5,628 nt of DNA from Holophagaceae bacterium (GTDB taxonomy: Bacteria; Acidobacteriota; Holophagae; Holophagales; Holophagaceae), in assembly GCA_003538615.1 (NCBI GenBank), contig DPRT01000029.1:1078-6705 (forward strand), given 5' to 3'. This document shows positions 1 through 5,628 of this stretch, piece after piece. Position numbers and translations under genes: made by a program. The notes beneath the pieces were generated by a model that searched no databases, was not told where the DNA came from, and saw only the letters and a list, made by a program, of their open reading frames with translations. Within the stretch, counting starts at the first letter, position 1, and each line of letters starts with the position of its first letter.

Positions 1-585
1 GCCCACCCCCATCACCGTGCCGCCGGTGCCCACGCCCGCCACGAAGGCCTGGGGCTTCAGGCCCACGGAGGCCAGCTGGGCCAGGATCTCCGGCCCCGTG
101 GTGGCGGCGTGGGCCTCCACATTGGCTGCGTTGGCGAACTGGCAGGGCAGGAAGGCGCCGGGCGTCTCCGCCGCCCAGGCCTCGCTGAGCTTGATGGAAC
201 CCAGGAAGCCGCCCTCGGCAGCGCTCACCAGGCGGATCTGCGCACCGAAGGAGCGGATCAGATCCTTGCGCTCCTGGCTCATCCAGTCGGGCATGAAGAT
301 GGTCACGGGATGCCCCAGGGCCCGGCCCAACGCCGCGAAGGAGATGCCCGTGTTGCCGCTGGTGGCTTCGGCGATGGGCGATCCGGCCTGGAGCAGGCCC
401 GCCTCATGGGCCTTCCGCAGGATGTGCAGCGCCATGCGGTCCTTGATGCTGCCCGTGAAATTGAAGTTCTCGGCCTTGGCGTAGATGCGCCGGGCCTGGC
501 CGCGGTACCGGACATCCAGCGCCAGGAGGGGCGTGCAGCCCACCAGCTGGCTCAGGGTGCTCAGGATCTGCTGGATCTCGGACAT
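1..585 (-). CDS. Cysteine synthase family PLP-dependent enzyme, N-terminal part (runs off left edge)
   Basis: The visible 195 residues are the N-terminal part of a fold-type II pyridoxal-phosphate enzyme of the O-acetylserine sulfhydrylase / cystathionine beta-synthase family, which makes cysteine (or a related thio-amino acid) in the cytoplasm. Seen: the cofactor lysine K48 in [10 protein letters not shown], the substrate loop TSGNTG at 75-80, MPDWMS at 98-103, TTGPEI at 162-167, and the glycine loop GVGTGGT at 184-190 that binds the PLP phosphate. The ATG at 585 is chosen because GAGG lies 8 bases upstream (594-597) and the LVGCTPLL motif follows at the usual distance from the N-terminus. 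It is the last visible gene of the purE-mogA string, 93 bp after the small unknown gene. The motif around K48 (NFTGSIKDR rather than NPGGSVKDR) and MPDWMS rather than MPETMS suggest a side branch of the family, so the exact substrate is uncertain and no symbol is given. Confidence 0.9.
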   Translation of the reverse strand, partial: MSEIQQILSTLSQLVGCTPLLALDVRYRGQARRIYAKAENFNFTGSIKDRMALHILRKAHEAGLLQAGSPIAEATSGNTGISFAALGRALGHPVTIFMPDWMSQERKDLIRSFGAQIRLVSAAEGGFLGSIKLSEAWAAETPGAFLPCQFANAANVEAHAATTGPEILAQLASVGLKPQAFVAGVGTGGTVMGVG

Positions 586-621
586 GCGGTCGGCCTCGTC
601 ACAGGGTCGGCCTCCAACATC

Positions 622-661
622 CCATGGCGAGGCGCCCCTGCCCAGACCCGACGCGCCATGG
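622..661. repeat. Inverted repeat CCATGGCG / CGCCATGG with 24-nt loop
   Basis: The arms at 622-629 and 654-661 are perfect 8-base inverted copies separated by 24 bases, within the 93-bp gap between the small unknown gene and the cysteine synthase gene. There is no T-tract on either side, so it does not look like an intrinsic terminator. It could be an operator, an mRNA hairpin or chance in GC-rich DNA. The repeat is a direct observation; no function is shown. Confidence 0.35.
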
Positions 662-678
662 AGATGGAATCTTTCCCT

Positions 679-894
679 TCAGCCCCCATCCCCGAAGAAG
701 CCCGGATCCTCGATCTCCACCAGGTCGCCCGCTTCCAGGCGCCCGCGCTGCTCCGGCGTCAGGGGCGCCTCGGCCCAGCGCGGATCCGTGCGGCCATTGA
801 GGAAGTGGGCCGAGGGCTCGGCGGCGAGGAAATCCTCCTCGCGGCGCCACAGGTGAACCCAGCCCACGTGGTTGATGCGTGCCCAGACCTTCAC
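679..894 (-). CDS. Small protein of unknown function (71 aa) coupled to mogA
   Basis: I do not recognise this protein. It starts VKVWARINHVGWVHLWRR and is rich in aromatic and charged residues: Trp at 4, 12, 16 and 40, and a strongly acidic C-terminal half ending in DLVEIEDPGFFGDGG. There is no signal peptide, membrane segment or Cys pair, so it is probably a small soluble cytoplasmic protein. The frame stays open upstream to 1038, inside mogA, but the GTG at 894 is preferred because it overlaps the mogA stop in a GTGA four-base overlap, the classic form of translational coupling. No strong ribosome site precedes it, in keeping with coupling. Read as real because of that exact junction and its protein-like composition. 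Its placement suggests a role linked to mogA or simple co-expression. It could instead be a lineage-specific protein with no link to molybdenum cofactor. Confidence 0.7.
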   Translation of the reverse strand: MKVWARINHVGWVHLWRREEDFLAAEPSAHFLNGRTDPRWAEAPLTPEQRGRLEAGDLVEIEDPGFFGDGG

Positions 895-1376
895 GTGCAG
901 GGGCCCCCGGCCTCGCCTTCCTTGCGCAGCACGGACACGGCATGCGTGAGCAGGGGCCAGGCCAGCTGGATCTGCTCCAGGGCGGCGGCGGGCCGGCCCG
1001 ACAGGTTCAGGATCACCGTGCGCCCGGCGATGCCGCACACCGCCCGGCTGGCGAAGGCCAGGGGATGGCCGCCCTTGGCGCGGATCAGTTCACAGATGCC
1101 CGGCGCTTCGCGCTCCATGATGCGGCGCGTGGCCTCCGGCGTGGTGTCCCGGGGACCGAAGCCCGTGCCGCCGCACGTGAGCACCAGGGGCGCTTCCGCG
1201 GCGACTGCGGCCCGCAGATCCACCTCCAGGGCTTCCGGATCGTCCGGCATCAACGAAGCCGTCACGGCCTTCACGCCCTGCCCCTTGAGCCAGGAGGTCA
1301 GCAGGGGCGTGGACTGGTCCTGGTACTCGCCCCGGGAGGCGCGGTCCGACAGCGTGATGAGGTGGACGCGGTCCAT
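891..1376 (-). CDS. mogA: Molybdopterin adenylyltransferase, MogA/MoaB family
   Basis: 161 residues, the usual size for a single-domain MogA/MoaB protein. Family members activate molybdopterin by adenylation with ATP before molybdenum insertion, in the cytoplasm. Seen: the N-terminal strand VHLITLSDRASRGEYQD (residues 4-20), the MPT-binding signature TCGGTGFGPRDTTPEAT at 67-83 with Asp77, SRAVCGIAGRT at 110-120, and NLSGRP at 124-129. The last motif is NLPG in most family members, so Ser126 replaces the usual Pro. The start ATG at 1376 lies one base after the purE stop (TGA-C-ATG) with no clear ribosome site of its own, which suggests reinitiation from purE. Its stop overlaps the next gene by four bases. 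MogA and MoaB cannot be told apart safely from sequence alone, so the symbol is a best guess; membership of the family is clear. Confidence 0.9.
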   Translation of the reverse strand: MDRVHLITLSDRASRGEYQDQSTPLLTSWLKGQGVKAVTASLMPDDPEALEVDLRAAVAAEAPLVLTCGGTGFGPRDTTPEATRRIMEREAPGICELIRAKGGHPLAFASRAVCGIAGRTVILNLSGRPAAALEQIQLAWPLLTHAVSVLRKEGEAGGPCT

Positions 1377-1377
1377 G

Positions 1378-1881
1378 TCAGGGCATCACGAGATCGTCGT
1401 CGGCCAGGGCCTTTTCCGTCTGGGCCTGGCGGTAGGCGAGGTAGCGTTCGCGGATCGAGGGGTCGCCCAGCGACAGGATGGAGGCGGCCAGCAGCGCCGC
1501 GTTGATGGCGCCCGCCTTCCCGATGGCCAGGGTGCCCACCGGAATGCCCGTGGGCATCTGCACGGTGGAAAGCAGGGCGTCCATGCCCTCCGTGGCCCAG
1601 CCCTTCATGGGCACGCCCAGCACGGGCAGGTGGGTCTTGCTGGCGCAGACGCCCGCCAGATGGGCCGCGCCGCCCGCCGCGGCGATGATCACCTTCAGGC
1701 CCCGGCCCTCGGCCCCCTGGCAGAATGCCACCACCTTCTCCGGCGTGCGGTGGGCGCTGGCCACATGGGCCTCGCAGGCGATGCCCAGCTCCTTCAGCGT
1801 CAGGACCGTGTGCTTCATGGTCTCCCAGTCGTTCTTGGAGCCCATCAGGATGCCCACCAGGGGAGTTGTCGTCGTCGTCAT
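1378..1881 (-). CDS. purE: N5-carboxyaminoimidazole ribonucleotide mutase, PurE
   Basis: 167 residues, the normal length for a class I PurE. The enzyme moves the carboxyl group of N5-CAIR to give CAIR in de novo purine synthesis and normally works after PurK, which is not in this window. Seen: the nucleotide-binding loop [10 protein letters not shown] (13-22), SAHRTPE (42-48) with catalytic His44, [20 protein letters not shown] (67-86), LGVPM (88-92), [20 protein letters not shown] (108-127) and [13 protein letters not shown] near the end. The frame also has an ATG at 1941 that would add 20 residues. The ATG at 1881 is preferred because the family begins just before the PLVGILMGS strand, GAGG lies 5 bases upstream, and the earlier ATG has no ribosome site. 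The start encodes five Thr in a row from a CGT/ACG repeat. First gene of the minus-strand operon, read divergently from the kinase gene. Confidence 0.95.
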   Translation of the reverse strand: MTTTTTPLVGILMGSKNDWETMKHTVLTLKELGIACEAHVASAHRTPEKVVAFCQGAEGRGLKVIIAAAGGAAHLAGVCASKTHLPVLGVPMKGWATEGMDALLSTVQMPTGIPVGTLAIGKAGAINAALLAASILSLGDPSIRERYLAYRQAQTEKALADDDLVMP

Positions 1882-1886
1882 GGAGG

Positions 1887-1890
1887 CCTC
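1887..1890 (-). promoter_or_regulatory. Ribosome binding site of purE
   Basis: GAGG on the minus strand, 5 bases before the ATG at 1881. The alternative ATG at 1941 has only pyrimidine-rich sequence upstream, so this site supports the shorter 167-residue form. The site sits inside a GAGGCCTC palindrome, so the match is short and only moderately convincing. Confidence 0.5.
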
Positions 1891-1963
1891 GGCAATGGCG
1901 GCGTGGTGGGAGAAGGGTGGAACCCAGGAGGGCGTCCCCATGGCAGAGCCAGGGAAGGGTCAT

Positions 1964-1969
1964 TTTATA
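1964..1969 (-). promoter_or_regulatory. Candidate -10 element of the purE operon promoter
   Basis: TATAAA read on the minus strand lies in the only AT-rich patch (1962-1969) of the intergenic region. It would start transcription near 1957, giving a leader of about 75 bases before purE. No good -35 partner is visible at 16-18 bases: the matching position reads GACCCA. Support is therefore the -10 match and location only. Known promoters in this lineage may deviate from the sigma-70 pattern. Confidence 0.35.
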
Positions 1970-2058
1970 GCGGAGCGGACACCGCCTGGGTCGCCCAACC
2001 TTGGCCTGGCCTTGAGGGCCGCGGACCGATGCCTCACACTCGCAGGGAATCGCCGGAT

Positions 2059-2063
2059 GGGAG
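2059..2063 (+). promoter_or_regulatory. Ribosome binding site that sets the kinase start at GTG 2071
   Basis: GGGAG ends 7 bases before the GTG at 2071, an ideal spacing. The competing in-frame ATG at 2029 has GAGGG (2014-2018) 10 bases upstream, which is less well spaced. The residues between the two starts (PHTRRESPDGSGP) look non-domain. The shorter start is preferred, without certainty. Confidence 0.5.
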
Positions 2064-2070
2064 TGGGCCT

Positions 2071-5421
<3,351 letters not shown>

Positions 5422-5424
5422 CGT

Positions 5425-5628
5425 TCACGGCCACTGGGTCGGGAGGCATTCCACATCCTTCAGCGCGATGACCGCATCCGCCGGTTCAGCCGCAGCCAAT
5501 GTGGCACCCGCCTTGGACTTGGCCTTCGGGCAAGTCCGGTCCCGCACCTCCTTGGCCTTGGCCGGATTGTGCTTCACCTTCTCGTAGTAGTCCGCCAGCA
5601 CATCCCAGCCCGCATCGCCCCAGACCAG
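5425..5628 (-). CDS. C-terminal end of an unrecognised protein (runs off right edge)
   Basis: The last 67 codons of a minus-strand gene whose start lies beyond the right edge. The visible part begins LVWGDAGWDVLADYYEKVKH, passes through a Lys/Ala-rich stretch (HNPAKAKEVRDRT, then PKAKSKAGATLAAAEPADA) and ends DVECLPTQWP. Two Cys sit at visible positions 33 and 61; they could pair if the protein is exported, but no signal peptide can be seen. I do not recognise the family. The coding call rests on the uninterrupted frame to the edge, mixed protein-like composition, lack of a competing plus-strand gene and a stop only 3 bp from the kinase stop. It converges with the kinase gene, so the two are not co-transcribed. 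Confidence 0.65.
   Translation of the reverse strand: MVWGDAGWDVLADYYEKVKHNPAKAKEVRDRTCPKAKSKAGATLAAAEPADAVIALKDVECLPTQWP

Noticed and set aside
1867..1879. Short GTC/CGT triplet repeat at the purE start, a possible slippage site.
   Set aside because: Only about four units, and changes in a triplet repeat would alter the number of Thr residues without shifting the frame.
1298..1963. A 221-codon minus-strand frame beginning at ATG 1963 over purE.
   Set aside because: It is an out-of-frame reading of purE with His/Gly/Arg-rich composition and no recognisable domain.
109..2028. The kinase frame stays open for about 1.9 kb upstream of its start, antisense to four genes, giving a 1770-codon frame.
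   Set aside because: High GC content with G/C-ending codons removes stops on the opposite strand. The translated upstream part is low-complexity and has no domain, while the opposite strand encodes clear PurE, MogA and cysteine synthase.

Overview
The window is very GC-rich, strongly biased to G or C at third codon positions, and fully bacterial in layout. It has five protein genes and one gene end, with almost no non-coding DNA. The PknB-type kinase with a long TPR-like C-terminus and the general protein style resemble the Acidobacteriota, possibly Holophagae such as Geothrix or Holophaga. That placement is an impression from protein style, not a demonstrated assignment.

Left half, minus strand (1881 down to 1): a compact gene string in the order purE (AIR mutase, purine synthesis), mogA/moaB-type molybdopterin adenylyltransferase, a 71-residue unknown protein, and a cysteine synthase family gene that runs off the left edge. 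The first three are fused at the translational level: one base separates purE from mogA, and a 4-base GTGA overlap joins mogA to the small gene. A 93-bp gap with an inverted repeat precedes the cysteine synthase gene. The string looks like one operon of housekeeping biosynthesis genes. A weak promoter candidate (TATAAA) lies upstream of purE.

Middle (1882-2070): a 189-bp divergent intergenic region that must hold the start signals for both the purE operon and the kinase gene.

Right half, plus strand (2071-5421): one large gene for a membrane-anchored Ser/Thr protein kinase. It has an N-terminal helical segment, a Pro/Ser/Gly linker, a complete catalytic domain, one transmembrane helix and about 690 residues of TPR-like helices predicted to lie outside the cytoplasm. 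Its nucleotide-binding loop has Ala in place of the first Gly.

Right edge, minus strand (5628-5425): the last 67 codons of an unrecognised protein, which meets the kinase gene tail to tail with only 3 bp between the stop codons.

No RNA genes, insertion sequences, CRISPR arrays or phage genes are visible. I see no clear evidence of a new multi-gene system. The points most worth following up are the unknown 71-residue protein locked into the purE-mogA operon and the architecture of the kinase.
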